Below, one piece after another: positions 45,252 to 53,854 of a DNA stretch of 64,000 bases (its first letter is position 1; every line of letters starts with the position of its first letter). The translations under genes were made by a program, and so were the position numbers. Location: contig JAEZJM010000003.1 in the NCBI GenBank assembly GCA_023415775.1, positions 117,180 through 181,179 of the forward strand, read 5' to 3'. The notes beneath the pieces are model-generated. The model saw only the letters and a list, made by a program, of their open reading frames with translations. It made no database searches and was not told the origin of the DNA. The stretch comes from Bacillota bacterium. Its GTDB lineage: Bacteria; Bacillota; Negativicutes; Sporomusales; UBA7701.

Positions 45252-46271
45252 ATGAAAAAAGCGTGGATCATCCTTCTCTGTCTCGTCCTCGCGGTCTCCC
45301 TGGTCGTTGCCGGCTGCGGCGGCGGCGAAAAGAAAGCTCCCGAACAGAAACAGATCAAGATGAAAATGAGCGTCACCACCGCGGAAAGCTCCCCCTGGAC
45401 CAAAGGCGCCCAAAAATTCGCCGACATCGTAAAAGAGAAAACCAAAGGCCGCGTCACCATCCAGGTATTCCCCAACGAGCAGCTCTCCAGCGGCAATCAG
45501 CCCAAAGGCATCGAGCAGCTCCAGAACGGCGTCACCGACCTGTCCTTCCACTCCACCATCATCTACTCCGTCCTCGACCCCAAATTCAGCGTCATCTCCA
45601 TGCCGTGGATAGTCCCCAGCAACGAAGCCGCTGACAAAGCCCTCAAAGGCCCCGGCGGCGACAAAATCAAAGAAATCCTCCGCTCTAAAGGCATCGAGCC
45701 CCTCGGCTTCGGCGAAAACGGTTTCCGCCAGGTAACCAACAGCAAAAAAGCCATCGCCACCCCCGCCGACACCGCCGGCCTCAAAATCCGCATCCCGTCC
45801 ATGAAAATGTACATCGACCTCTACAAAGAACTCGGCGCCGACCCGACCGTCATGAACTTCGCCGAAGTCTTCACCGCCCTCCAGCAGGGCACCATCGACG
45901 GCCAGGAAAACCCCATCCCCGTCATCTACACCAGCAAACTCGGCGAAGTCCAGAAATACATGACCATCTGGAACTACTCCTATGATCCGCTCGTCCTCGG
46001 CATCAACAAAAAACTCTTCGACTCCCTCGACAAAGAAACCCAGAAAATCCTGCAGGACGCCGCCAAGGAAGCCTGCGAATTCCAGATCAAACTCAACCGC
46101 GAAGAAGAAGCCAAGCAACTCGCCGAGCTCAAAGCCAAAGGCATGCAAGTCACCGTCCTCACCGCCGACCAGGTCAAAGCCTTCCAGGCCAAGATGGGCC
46201 CTGTCTACGCCAAATACGAGCCCACCATCGGCAAAGACCTGCTCGACGCCTTCCGGAACGCCGGGAAATAG
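45252..46271 (+). CDS. dctP: TRAP transporter solute-binding lipoprotein (DctP)
   Basis: A 339-residue periplasmic-type binding protein. The lipoprotein signal peptide ends in VVAGCGGG (lipobox Cys near residue 22). Family segments include FPNEQLSSGNQPKGIEQLQNG, GLKIRIPSMKMYIDLYKELGA and the Arg/Glu region typical of carboxylate-binding DctP. It captures an organic acid for import by DctQM. Location between two E1 sets suggests a 2-oxo acid or related carboxylate. Confidence 0.92.
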   Translation: MKKAWIILLCLVLAVSLVVAGCGGGEKKAPEQKQIKMKMSVTTAESSPWTKGAQKFADIVKEKTKGRVTIQVFPNEQLSSGNQPKGIEQLQNGVTDLSFHSTIIYSVLDPKFSVISMPWIVPSNEAADKALKGPGGDKIKEILRSKGIEPLGFGENGFRQVTNSKKAIATPADTAGLKIRIPSMKMYIDLYKELGADPTVMNFAEVFTALQQGTIDGQENPIPVIYTSKLGEVQKYMTIWNYSYDPLVLGINKKLFDSLDKETQKILQDAAKEACEFQIKLNREEEAKQLAELKAKGMQVTVLTADQVKAFQAKMGPVYAKYEPTIGKDLLDAFRNAGK

Positions 46272-46293
46272 CCTCATCAAAAACAGCATTAGC

Positions 46294-46324
46294 GAGGTGG
46301 CTTGGCCCATAGCCGGGCCACCTC
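46294..46324 (+). other. Intercistronic hairpin between dctP and dctQ
   Basis: GAGGTGGC and GCCACCTC pair, with a GC-rich extended stem (GGC/GCC) inside. It lies in a 78-base gap, so it could cause partial termination or protect the dctP message and give the excess of binding protein expected for TRAP systems. Confidence 0.6.
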
Positions 46325-46349
46325 GACTATTAAAAAAGCGGAGGCTGTC

Positions 46350-46817
46350 ATGTCCAAACTGTTTGACGCCATCGAAGAATGGTTTCTCGCCATCTCCCTC
46401 GGAGCCATGCTCCTGCTCAACTTCGGCAACGTCCTCTCCCGTTACTTTCTCAACCTTTCCATGTCCTTCACCGAAGAAATAACCACAAACCTCTTCGTCT
46501 GGAGCTGCTTCCTCGGCGCGTCCGCCGCCGCCAAGCGCGGCGCCCACCTCGGCCTCAGCCTCTTCACCGACATGCTGTCCGCCAAATGGCAGCGCTTCGT
46601 CGCCCTCATCGTATCGATAATGTCGCTGGTGCTGTTCGCCGTCATCGTCTGGACCAGCGTAGGCATGGTCCAGTCGCAGATGGCCAGCAGCCAGACCACC
46701 CCGGCCCTCGGCATCCCCGAGTGGACAATGGGCATAGCCGTCCCCGTCGGCGCCGCCTTCTGCTTCATCCGTTTCGCACAGGCCGGCTGGCAAGCCTGGC
46801 AGAAGGGGGGCAACTGA
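46350..46817 (+). CDS. dctQ: TRAP transporter small permease (DctQ)
   Basis: A 155-residue membrane protein with four predicted helices and the DctQ segment LNLSMSFTEEITTNLFVWSCFLGASAAAKRGAHLG. It forms the transporter with DctM. ATG 46350 has GGAGG upstream; dctM follows after three bases. Confidence 0.9.
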   Translation: MSKLFDAIEEWFLAISLGAMLLLNFGNVLSRYFLNLSMSFTEEITTNLFVWSCFLGASAAAKRGAHLGLSLFTDMLSAKWQRFVALIVSIMSLVLFAVIVWTSVGMVQSQMASSQTTPALGIPEWTMGIAVPVGAAFCFIRFAQAGWQAWQKGGN

Positions 46818-46820
46818 TAA

Positions 46821-48113
46821 ATGGACATCGAACCCGGCATTCTCCTTTTCCTGATCTTCGGCATCCTGCTGTGCTTCAACACCCCCATCGCCGTGGCCCT
46901 CGGCCTTGGCAGCGTCATCACCATCTTCCTCAGCGGCAGCTCGCTCGACATCATGGCCTTCACCATGTACTCGGCCACCGCCAAATTCACCCTCCTCGCC
47001 ATCCCCTTCTTCATCCTCGCCGGCGTCGTCATGGAGCAGGCCGGCGTCTCCAGCCGCCTCATCCGCTTCGCCAACGTCTGTGTCGGCCACATCACCGGCG
47101 GCCTGGCCATCGTCCTCGTCATCACCTCCTGCTTCTTTGCCGCCATTTCCGGCTCCGGCCCGGCCACTGTTGCAGCTCTGGGTTCCATCCTCATCCCCGC
47201 CATGGCTGAGGCCGGCTACGACAAACCCATGTCCTCCGCCCTCATGGCCAACGCCGGCGCCATCGGCATCATCATCCCCCCTAGCATCGCCTTCGTCGTC
47301 TACGGCGTCGTCGCCGAAGTCTCCATCGGCAAACTCTTCATGGCCGGCGTCGTCCCCGGCCTCCTCGTCGGCCTCGCCCTCGCCATCGTCAGCTACTTCC
47401 TCGCCAGGAAACACGGCTGGGGCGGCGGCGGCAAAAAACCCACCCCTGGCGAAATCTGGGACGCCTTCAAAGACGCCGCCTGGGGCCTCATGACCCCGGT
47501 AATCATCCTCGGCGGCATCTACGGCGGCATCTTCACCCCCACCGAAGCGGCCGGCGTCGCCGCCGTCTACGGCATGTTCGTCGGCTTCTTCGTCTATAAG
47601 GAACTCACCCTGGCCAAACTCAAAAAACTCCTCATCGACTCCTCCGTCGGCTCGGCGGTCGTCATGCTCATCGTCGCCGCCGCCACCGTCTTCGCCTGGC
47701 TCGTCACCACCGAAGGCGTCGCCCAGGACATCTCCAAAGCCATGGTCGAGTTCTCCAGTAACAAATACGTAATAATGCTCATCATGAACCTCATCCTCCT
47801 CGTCGCCGGCTGCTTCATCGACGCCATCTCCGCCTACTACATCCTCCTGCCCATCTTCATCCCCATCCTCAACGCGGTGGGCGTCGATCTTGTCCTCTTC
47901 GGCGTCATCATGACCGTCAACCTCGCCATCGGCCAGATCACCCCGCCGGTCGGCGTCAACCTCTACGTCGCCTGCAACATCGCCAACATCAGCCTCAAAC
48001 AGATATCGGCGGCGCTGATGCCCTTCCTCATCGCCTCCCTTATCGCCCTGGCGGCCATCACCTACATCCCCGCCATCTCCATGTGGCTGCCCACCGCCCT
48101 CGGCATGAAATAA
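46821..48113 (+). CDS. dctM: TRAP transporter large permease (DctM)
   Basis: A 430-residue protein with about 12 membrane segments and typical DctM motifs (FAAISGSGPATVAALGSI, MANAGAIGIIIPPSI, FTPTEAAGVAAVYG, GQITPPVGVNLYVA). It is the sodium-coupled channel subunit of the TRAP transporter. It ends the set 1 unit; a hairpin-rich non-coding stretch follows. Confidence 0.95.
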   Translation: MDIEPGILLFLIFGILLCFNTPIAVALGLGSVITIFLSGSSLDIMAFTMYSATAKFTLLAIPFFILAGVVMEQAGVSSRLIRFANVCVGHITGGLAIVLVITSCFFAAISGSGPATVAALGSILIPAMAEAGYDKPMSSALMANAGAIGIIIPPSIAFVVYGVVAEVSIGKLFMAGVVPGLLVGLALAIVSYFLARKHGWGGGGKKPTPGEIWDAFKDAAWGLMTPVIILGGIYGGIFTPTEAAGVAAVYGMFVGFFVYKELTLAKLKKLLIDSSVGSAVVMLIVAAATVFAWLVTTEGVAQDISKAMVEFSSNKYVIMLIMNLILLVAGCFIDAISAYYILLPIFIPILNAVGVDLVLFGVIMTVNLAIGQITPPVGVNLYVACNIANISLKQISAALMPFLIASLIALAAITYIPAISMWLPTALGMK

Positions 48114-48126
48114 CGCCGCGTTTCGG

Positions 48127-48165
48127 GGGTGCACCGGCCGGAGCGTAAACTGCCGGTGCCCCCCC
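48127..48165 (+). terminator. Probable terminator after dctM
   Basis: GGGGGTGCACCGGC pairs with GCCGGTGCCCCC (one bulged base) around a 13-base loop, just after the dctM stop. The T run is replaced by C, so termination may be factor-dependent. Confidence 0.55.
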
Positions 48166-48253
48166 GCGTCCCGGGCGGTTCTTTGCCCGAAGCTGAAAAA
48201 TAGCCGCCGGCATCGCCGCGGCTGACATAACAACGCTATACCCCCCCCTCCCG

Positions 48254-48308
48254 CGGACCGCGGCGGAACCTTCGGCCATCATGGCCGCCGGTTCCGCCGC
48301 ACGGTCCG
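48254..48308 (+). other. Long hairpin upstream of the second E1 operon
   Basis: CGGACCG-CGGCGGAACC pairs with GGTTCCGCCG-CACGGTCCG, with a further GGCCAT-C-ATGGCC stem in the loop. It lies 34 bases before the E1 alpha start at 48342. It may be a terminator for upstream transcription or a regulatory structure in the leader. No sigma-54 or clear sigma-A promoter was found here. Confidence 0.55.
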
Positions 48309-48341
48309 TGACACAAGCCTAGCGAGGACGGTGCAAAGCGC

Positions 48342-49337
48342 ATGAAAACAAAAAAATCCAGCCGTGACACCCTGCTGCGCTTCTACCGGGAAATGCAGCG
48401 CATCCGCCAGTTCGACCTCAAAGCCGCCGAACTCTTCACCCAGGGCCGCATGGCCGGCAACATCCACACCTGCGTCGGCCAGGAAGCCACCGCCGTCGGC
48501 GCCTGTCAGGCCTTAGAGCCCACCGACTTCATCACCGCCACCCACCGCGGCCACGGCCACTGCCTCGCCAAAGGCGGCCAGGCTGCCGTCATGATGGCCG
48601 AACTGTTCGGCAAAGCCACCGGCTACTGCAAAGGCAAGGGCGGCTCCATGCACATCGCCGACCTCGACCTCGGCATCCTGGGCGCCAACGGCATCGTCGG
48701 CGCCGGCATCCCCATCGCCGCCGGCTCGGCCCTCGCCAGCAAAATCAAAGGCAGCCGCGAAGTCACCCTCGCCTTCTTCGGCGACGGCGCCTCCAACGAA
48801 GGCGTCTTCCACGAAGCCATCAACATGGCCTCCGCCTGGCGCCTGCCCGCCATCTTCCTGTGCGAAAACAACAAATACGGTGTCTCCGTTTGCATCGACC
48901 GCGTCACCAACATCGCCGACATCGCCGACCGCGCCACAGCCTACGACATCCCCGGCATCGTCGTCGACGGCAACGACGTCATCGCCGTCTTCGAAGCCGT
49001 CAGCGCAGCCGCCGCGCGGGCCAGGGCAGGGGAGGGTCCCACCCTCATCGAAGCCAAAACCTACCGCCACCGCGGCCACTACGAAGGCGACCCCCAGATC
49101 TACAAACCCGCCGACGAAGCCGCCGGTTGGAAAGAACGCGACCCCCTCGCCCTCCTCAGAGACGCCGTCCTCGCGCTAGACCCCGGCGCGGCCGCCGAAC
49201 TCGAAGAAATCGAAACCAGCGTCCGCCGCGAAATCGAAGACGCCGTACGTTTCGCCGAAGAATCGCCCTACCCCGAGCCGGACGAAGTCGTCCGCGACGT
49301 CTACGCCGTCGACAACGAGAGGAGCGTGGCCAGATGA
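48342..49337 (+). CDS. 2-oxoacid/acetoin dehydrogenase E1 alpha subunit (set 2)
   Basis: A 331-residue ThDP-dependent E1 alpha, paralogous to the one at 43275: HRGHGHCLAKGGQ, GKGGSMHIADLDLGILGANG and the GDGASNEGVFHEAINMA cofactor loop. This set is followed by its own E2, E3 and lipoylation genes, so it is the core of a complete complex. The substrate (pyruvate, acetoin or branched-chain 2-oxo acids) cannot be told from sequence alone. ATG 48342; the stop overlaps E1 beta by 4 bases. Confidence 0.85.
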   Translation: MKTKKSSRDTLLRFYREMQRIRQFDLKAAELFTQGRMAGNIHTCVGQEATAVGACQALEPTDFITATHRGHGHCLAKGGQAAVMMAELFGKATGYCKGKGGSMHIADLDLGILGANGIVGAGIPIAAGSALASKIKGSREVTLAFFGDGASNEGVFHEAINMASAWRLPAIFLCENNKYGVSVCIDRVTNIADIADRATAYDIPGIVVDGNDVIAVFEAVSAAAARARAGEGPTLIEAKTYRHRGHYEGDPQIYKPADEAAGWKERDPLALLRDAVLALDPGAAAELEEIETSVRREIEDAVRFAEESPYPEPDEVVRDVYAVDNERSVAR

Positions 49338-50311
49338 AGACCATCACCTACGGCCAGGCCATCAGCGAAGCTCTCCGCGAAGAACTGCTCCGCGACGAAA
49401 ACGTCTTCATCCTCGGCGAAGACATGGCCGTCATGGGCAGCGTCTTCGGCCTCACCAAAGGCTTCCTCGACGAATTCGGCGCCAACCGCGTCATCGACAC
49501 CCCCATCTCCGAAGCCGGCTTCACCGCCATGGCCGTCGGCGCCGCCCTGCGCGGCCTCAGGCCAGTCGTCGAAATAATGTATGTCGACTTCACCCCCGTC
49601 TGCTTCGACGCCATCGTCAACCAGGCCGCCAAAATGCGCTACATGACCGGCGGCCAGGCCAGCGTTCCCCTCGTCCTCCGCTGTCCCGGCGGGGCGGGGC
49701 GGCGCAACGCCGGCCAGCACTCCCAGAGCTTAGAGGCCCTCTTCACCCACATCCCCGGCCTCAAAGTCATCGCCCCCAGCACCCCGGCCGACATCAAAGG
49801 CCTCCTCAAAACCGCCATCCGCGACGACGACCCCGTCGTCTGCATCGAACACAAACTCCTCTACGCCACCAAAGGCGAAGTCCCCGACGGCGACCACCTC
49901 GTGCCCCTCGGCAAAGCCGACATAAAAAGACCCGGCCGCGACGTCACCATCGTAGCATGGTCACGCCAGGTTCACTCCGCCCTCGAAGCCGCGCAGACCC
50001 TCGCCGGCGAAGGCATCGACGCCGAAGTAATCGACCTCAGGAGCCTCGTCCCCCTCGACTGGGAAACACTCGAATCCTCCATCCGCAAAACCCACCGCGC
50101 CGTCGTCGTCCACGAAGCCGTCAAACGCGGCGGCTACGGCGGCGAACTCGCCGCCCAGATCGGCGAAGACCTCTTCGACAGCCTCGACGCCCCTGTCAAA
50201 AGAGTCGCCGGCCTCAACGTCGTCGCCCCCTTCAGCCCGGCGCTCGAAGACTTCATCTACCCCAACCCCGGCGATATCGCCGCCGCCGTTAGGCAAACCC
50301 TCGGCCGCTAA
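49334..50311 (+). CDS. 2-oxoacid/acetoin dehydrogenase E1 beta subunit (set 2)
   Basis: A 325-residue beta subunit: FILGEDMAVMGSVFGLTKGF, PISEAGFTAMAVGAALRGLRPV and GQHSQSLEALFTHIPGLKVI. It forms the alpha2beta2 E1 with the preceding gene. GTG and other starts were not needed: ATG 49334 overlaps the upstream stop (ATGA), giving translational coupling. E2 follows after 40 bases. Confidence 0.87.
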   Translation: MKTITYGQAISEALREELLRDENVFILGEDMAVMGSVFGLTKGFLDEFGANRVIDTPISEAGFTAMAVGAALRGLRPVVEIMYVDFTPVCFDAIVNQAAKMRYMTGGQASVPLVLRCPGGAGRRNAGQHSQSLEALFTHIPGLKVIAPSTPADIKGLLKTAIRDDDPVVCIEHKLLYATKGEVPDGDHLVPLGKADIKRPGRDVTIVAWSRQVHSALEAAQTLAGEGIDAEVIDLRSLVPLDWETLESSIRKTHRAVVVHEAVKRGGYGGELAAQIGEDLFDSLDAPVKRVAGLNVVAPFSPALEDFIYPNPGDIAAAVRQTLGR

Positions 50312-50351
50312 CCCGGCGTAAAATACCAACAATTTCCGAGGAGGAGTAAAT

Positions 50352-51635
50352 ATGGCAACCAATTTCACCATGCCCCAGCTCGGTCTCACCATGACCGAAG
50401 GCACCGTCGGCAAATGGTTCAAACAAGTGGGGGAGAAGGTAGCCGCCGGCGAAATCCTCGCCGAAATCTCCACCGACAAAATCACCAACCAGATCGAAGC
50501 TCCGGCTGACGGCGTCCTGCTCGCCGTCCTCGTCCCCGAAGGCGGCGTCGCGCCCGTCCAGTCCGTCCTCGCCGTCATCGGCGCCCCCGGCGAAAAAATC
50601 GACGCCGCTGTAGCCGAAGTCGCCGCCGCGCCCGCCCAGGTAGCCCCGGCCCAGGCAGCAGTCGCCGCGGCTCCCGCAGCGGCCCCCGCCGCCGGCGACG
50701 GCCGCGTCATCGCCTCGCCCCTCGCCAAAAAACTCGCCAAAGAACAAGGCATCGACCTTGCACTCGTCACCGGCACCGGCCCGGGCGGCCGCGTCGTCGA
50801 ACAAGACATCCTCGCCTACGCCGCCCGCCAGGCCGCGGCCCCCAAAGCCTCGCCCCTGGCCGCCAAAATAGCCGCTGAGACCGGCGTCGACCTCACCGCC
50901 ATCGCCAAAGACAGCCGCATCATGGCCGCCGACGTCCGCGCCGCCGTGCCTGCTCAGACGCCCGACGCCGCCGTGCCTCTCGCCGGCATGCGCAAAATCA
51001 TCGCCGAACGCATGAGCCTCAGCTGGCAGACCGCCCCCCACGTCAACCTCACCGTCGAAATCGACATGACCGCCGCCGGCCGTCTCAAAGACACCCTCGC
51101 CGCCTCCGGCGCCAAAGCCTCCTTCACCGAAATCATCGTCAAATGCGCCGCCAAAGCCCTCGGCGAATTCCCCATGGTCAACGCCAGCCTCGTAAACGGC
51201 GCCATCGTCCAGCACGACAGCGTCAACATCGGCGTTGCCGTCGCCCTGGAAAACGGCCTCATCGTCCCTGTCGTCAAAAACGCCGCAGGCAAAACCGTCG
51301 GCCAGATACGTGAAGACATCGCCTCCCTAAGCGCCAAAGCCCGCCAGGGCCAGCTCGGCCCCGACGACTACAGCGGCGGCACCTTCACCGTCACCAACCT
51401 CGGCATGTTCGGCACCGACCACTTCACCCCCATCATCAACCCGCCCGAATCCGCCATCCTCGGCGTCTGCCGAGTTGTCAAACGCCCCGTCGTCATCGGC
51501 GACGAAATAGTTGTCCGCCCCATGGCCAACCTCTGCCTGTCCTTCGACCATCGCCTCGTCGACGGCGCGCTGGCCGCCAAGTTCATGTCGCGTATTCGTT
51601 CCCTTATGGAGGAGCCACTGTTGCTTTTAATCTAA
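50352..51635 (+). CDS. Dihydrolipoamide acyltransferase (E2) with two E3-binding domains
   Basis: A 427-residue E2. One lipoyl domain has the lipoylated Lys in STDKIT at about residue 43. An Ala/Pro-rich linker is followed by two consecutive peripheral-subunit-binding domains (ASPLAKKLAKEQGIDL...GPGGRVVEQDI and ASPLAAKIAAETGVDL...SRIMAADV), where most E2 proteins have one. The catalytic acyltransferase domain carries the active-site HRLVDGA near the C-terminus. It transfers the acyl group from E1 to CoA. Start ATG 50352 behind GAGGAGG; repeat copy 12 follows. Confidence 0.92.
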   Translation: MATNFTMPQLGLTMTEGTVGKWFKQVGEKVAAGEILAEISTDKITNQIEAPADGVLLAVLVPEGGVAPVQSVLAVIGAPGEKIDAAVAEVAAAPAQVAPAQAAVAAAPAAAPAAGDGRVIASPLAKKLAKEQGIDLALVTGTGPGGRVVEQDILAYAARQAAAPKASPLAAKIAAETGVDLTAIAKDSRIMAADVRAAVPAQTPDAAVPLAGMRKIIAERMSLSWQTAPHVNLTVEIDMTAAGRLKDTLAASGAKASFTEIIVKCAAKALGEFPMVNASLVNGAIVQHDSVNIGVAVALENGLIVPVVKNAAGKTVGQIREDIASLSAKARQGQLGPDDYSGGTFTVTNLGMFGTDHFTPIINPPESAILGVCRVVKRPVVIGDEIVVRPMANLCLSFDHRLVDGALAAKFMSRIRSLMEEPLLLLI

Positions 51636-51638
51636 TGG

Positions 51639-51763
51639 GCGGCCGTTGATAAGCCCCCTAGGCGGCGTTGCTCCTCGGATGGCCCACTTGACGTACGCAA
51701 CCAAGTACGCCGGCGCGGGCCATCCTCCGGTGCGCCTTGCCTATGGGGCTTCTGAACGGCCGC
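51639..51763 (+). repeat. Paired-arm intergenic repeat, copy 12
   Basis: Outer stem GCGGCCGTTGATAAGCCCC / GGGGCTTCTGAACGGCCGC, middle arms GGATGGCCC/GGGCCATCC (same as copy 6). The usual CATCTG block is CTAGGC/GCCTAT. It lies between E2 and E3. Confidence 0.87.
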
Positions 51764-51791
51764 AAAGGTTTTAGGTTATAGGAGGTTAACT

Positions 51792-53189
51792 ATGCCCAAG
51801 AAGATAATCATCATCGGCGGCGGGCCGGGCGGCTACGTCGCCGCCATCCGCGCCGCTCAGCTCGGCGCCGAAGTCCACCTCGTCGAAAACGAGCACATCG
51901 GCGGCACCTGCCTCAACGTCGGCTGCATACCCACCAAAGCCCTCCTCCACGCCGCCGAACTCTACCACGCCATCACCCACGGCGCCTCCCAGGGCATCAA
52001 AGCCGAAAACGTCACCGTCGACTGGCCGGCCGTCATGGCCCGCAAGCGCGCCGTCGTCACCAAGCTCGTCCGCGGCGTCGAAGGCCTCCTCAAAGCCAAC
52101 GGCGTAACCGTCCACCGCGGCGCCGGCATCCTCAATAGCCCCCGCACCGTCGCAATAAGCGGCGACAGCCCGGCCGTCCTCGAAGCCGACGCCGTCATCA
52201 TCGCCACCGGCTCCGAGCCCGTCCGTCTTAATTTCCCCGGCGCCGACCTGCCCGGGGTCATCGACAGCACCGCTGCCCTCTCCCTGCCGGCCATTCCGGC
52301 TTCCATCGCCATCGTCGGCGGCGGCGTCATCGGCGTCGAATTCGCCGCCCTCTACCGCTCCTTCGGCGCCGAAGTCACCGTCATCGAAATGCTCCCCGAA
52401 ATCCTCCCGCCCGTCGACGGCGAAATCGCCGCCCTCATCCGCGGCCACCTCGCCAAACAGGGCGTCAAATTCCTCACCGGCGCCCGCCTCAGCGAAGTCA
52501 AAAAAACCGCCGCCGGCCTCGCCGCCGTCGTCGTCGCCGGTGACAAAACCCAGGAAATCGCCGTCGAACAGGTTCTTGTCGCCGTAGGCCGCCGAACGCG
52601 CACCCAAGGCCTCGGCCTTGAGAACGCCGGCATCGCCGCCGAGCGCGGCCGCGTCACCGTCGACGCCAACTTCATGACCAACCGGAGCGGCGTCTACGCC
52701 GTAGGCGACGTCAACGGCCTCATCATGCTCGCCCACGCCGCCTCCGCCCAGGGCACCGCCGCCGCCGAGCACGCCCTCGGCCACCGCAGCGCCTACCACG
52801 GCCACACCATCCCCTCCTGCATCTACACCAGCCCCGAAGTCGCCGGCGTCGGCCTCACCGAAGAGCAAGCCAAGGCCCAGGACATCGCCTACAAAACAGG
52901 CGTCTTCCCCCTGGCCGGCAACGGTAAAGCCCTCATCGAAAGCGGCGGTGTCGGCCAGGTCAAAATCATCTCCGGCGCCAAACACGGCGAAATCCTCGGC
53001 GTCCACATCTTCGGCCCCCGCGCCACCGACCTCATCGCCGAAGCCGCCCTCGCCCTCAGGCTCGAAGCCACCGTCGACGAACTCGTCTCCACCATCCACG
53101 CCCATCCCACCGTCAGCGAAGCCATGGGCGAAGCCGCCCTTGCCGTCACCGGCGCCGCCATCCACTGGCCGCCGGCCCGCAAAAGCTGA
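51792..53189 (+). CDS. lpdA: Dihydrolipoamide dehydrogenase (E3)
   Basis: A 465-residue FAD-dependent disulfide oxidoreductase. N-terminal FAD loop GGGPGGYVAAIRAAQ, redox-active disulfide in GGTCLNVGCIPTK (Cys about 40 and 45), NAD loop IVGGGVIGVEFA, and C-terminal HAHPTVSEAMGE with the catalytic His-Glu pair. It reoxidises the E2 lipoyl group and reduces NAD+. Start ATG 51792 behind AGGAGG. The stop overlaps lipB by one base. Confidence 0.96.
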   Translation: MPKKIIIIGGGPGGYVAAIRAAQLGAEVHLVENEHIGGTCLNVGCIPTKALLHAAELYHAITHGASQGIKAENVTVDWPAVMARKRAVVTKLVRGVEGLLKANGVTVHRGAGILNSPRTVAISGDSPAVLEADAVIIATGSEPVRLNFPGADLPGVIDSTAALSLPAIPASIAIVGGGVIGVEFAALYRSFGAEVTVIEMLPEILPPVDGEIAALIRGHLAKQGVKFLTGARLSEVKKTAAGLAAVVVAGDKTQEIAVEQVLVAVGRRTRTQGLGLENAGIAAERGRVTVDANFMTNRSGVYAVGDVNGLIMLAHAASAQGTAAAEHALGHRSAYHGHTIPSCIYTSPEVAGVGLTEEQAKAQDIAYKTGVFPLAGNGKALIESGGVGQVKIISGAKHGEILGVHIFGPRATDLIAEAALALRLEATVDELVSTIHAHPTVSEAMGEAALAVTGAAIHWPPARKS

Positions 53190-53854
53190 TGCGACGCTGC
53201 CTCCTTCTCCAGCCCGGTCTCGTTAACTACGACACCGGGCTGGTCCTGCAAAACGAAGCCCGCGCCCTCGTAGAAGAAGGCCGCTACGACGGCATCCTCA
53301 TCCTCCTCGAGCACCCGGCGGTCGTCACCATCGGCCGCGGCGGCGGCGACGAAAACCTCGTCGCCCACCCCGCCTGGTTCAAAGCCCACGGCGTCGCCGT
53401 CGCCCACACCGACCGCGGCGGCAACGTCACCGGCCACAACCCCGGCCAGCTCGTCGGCTACCCCATCTTCGACCTCGCCAAATGGCGCCAGGACGTCCAC
53501 TGGTTCGTCCACGCCCTCGAAGAAGCCGTCATCCGCACCCTGGCCCGCTACGGCCTCACCGCCGGCCGCAAAGCCAAATACACCGGCGTCTGGCTCGCCG
53601 ACGACAAGATCGCCGCCATCGGCGTCTCGGTAAGGCGCTGGATCACCGGCCACGGCCTTGCCCTCAACATCGCCAACGACCTCGCCCTCTTCGACGCCAT
53701 CGTCCCCTGCGGCATCCGCGAATTCGGCGTCACCAGCCTCGCGCGCGCCGGCGTCGCCGCCCCTCTGCCCGAAGTCGCCGCCGTCCTTGCCGCCGAAATC
53801 GCCGCCGTCTTCGACCTCGAATACATCGAGCCCCAAGGAGATGAAACCACGTGA
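53189..53854 (+). CDS. lipB: Octanoyl-ACP:protein octanoyltransferase LipB
   Basis: A 221-residue acyltransferase with HTDRGGNVTGHNPGQLVGYPI, the KIAAIGV lysine loop and IVPCGIREFGVTS carrying the active-site Cys near residue 173. It moves octanoyl groups from ACP to the lipoyl domain. With lipA it supplies the cofactor for the E2 encoded just upstream. It overlaps lpdA by one base and lipA by four bases. Confidence 0.95.
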   Translation: MRRCLLLQPGLVNYDTGLVLQNEARALVEEGRYDGILILLEHPAVVTIGRGGGDENLVAHPAWFKAHGVAVAHTDRGGNVTGHNPGQLVGYPIFDLAKWRQDVHWFVHALEEAVIRTLARYGLTAGRKAKYTGVWLADDKIAAIGVSVRRWITGHGLALNIANDLALFDAIVPCGIREFGVTSLARAGVAAPLPEVAAVLAAEIAAVFDLEYIEPQGDETT

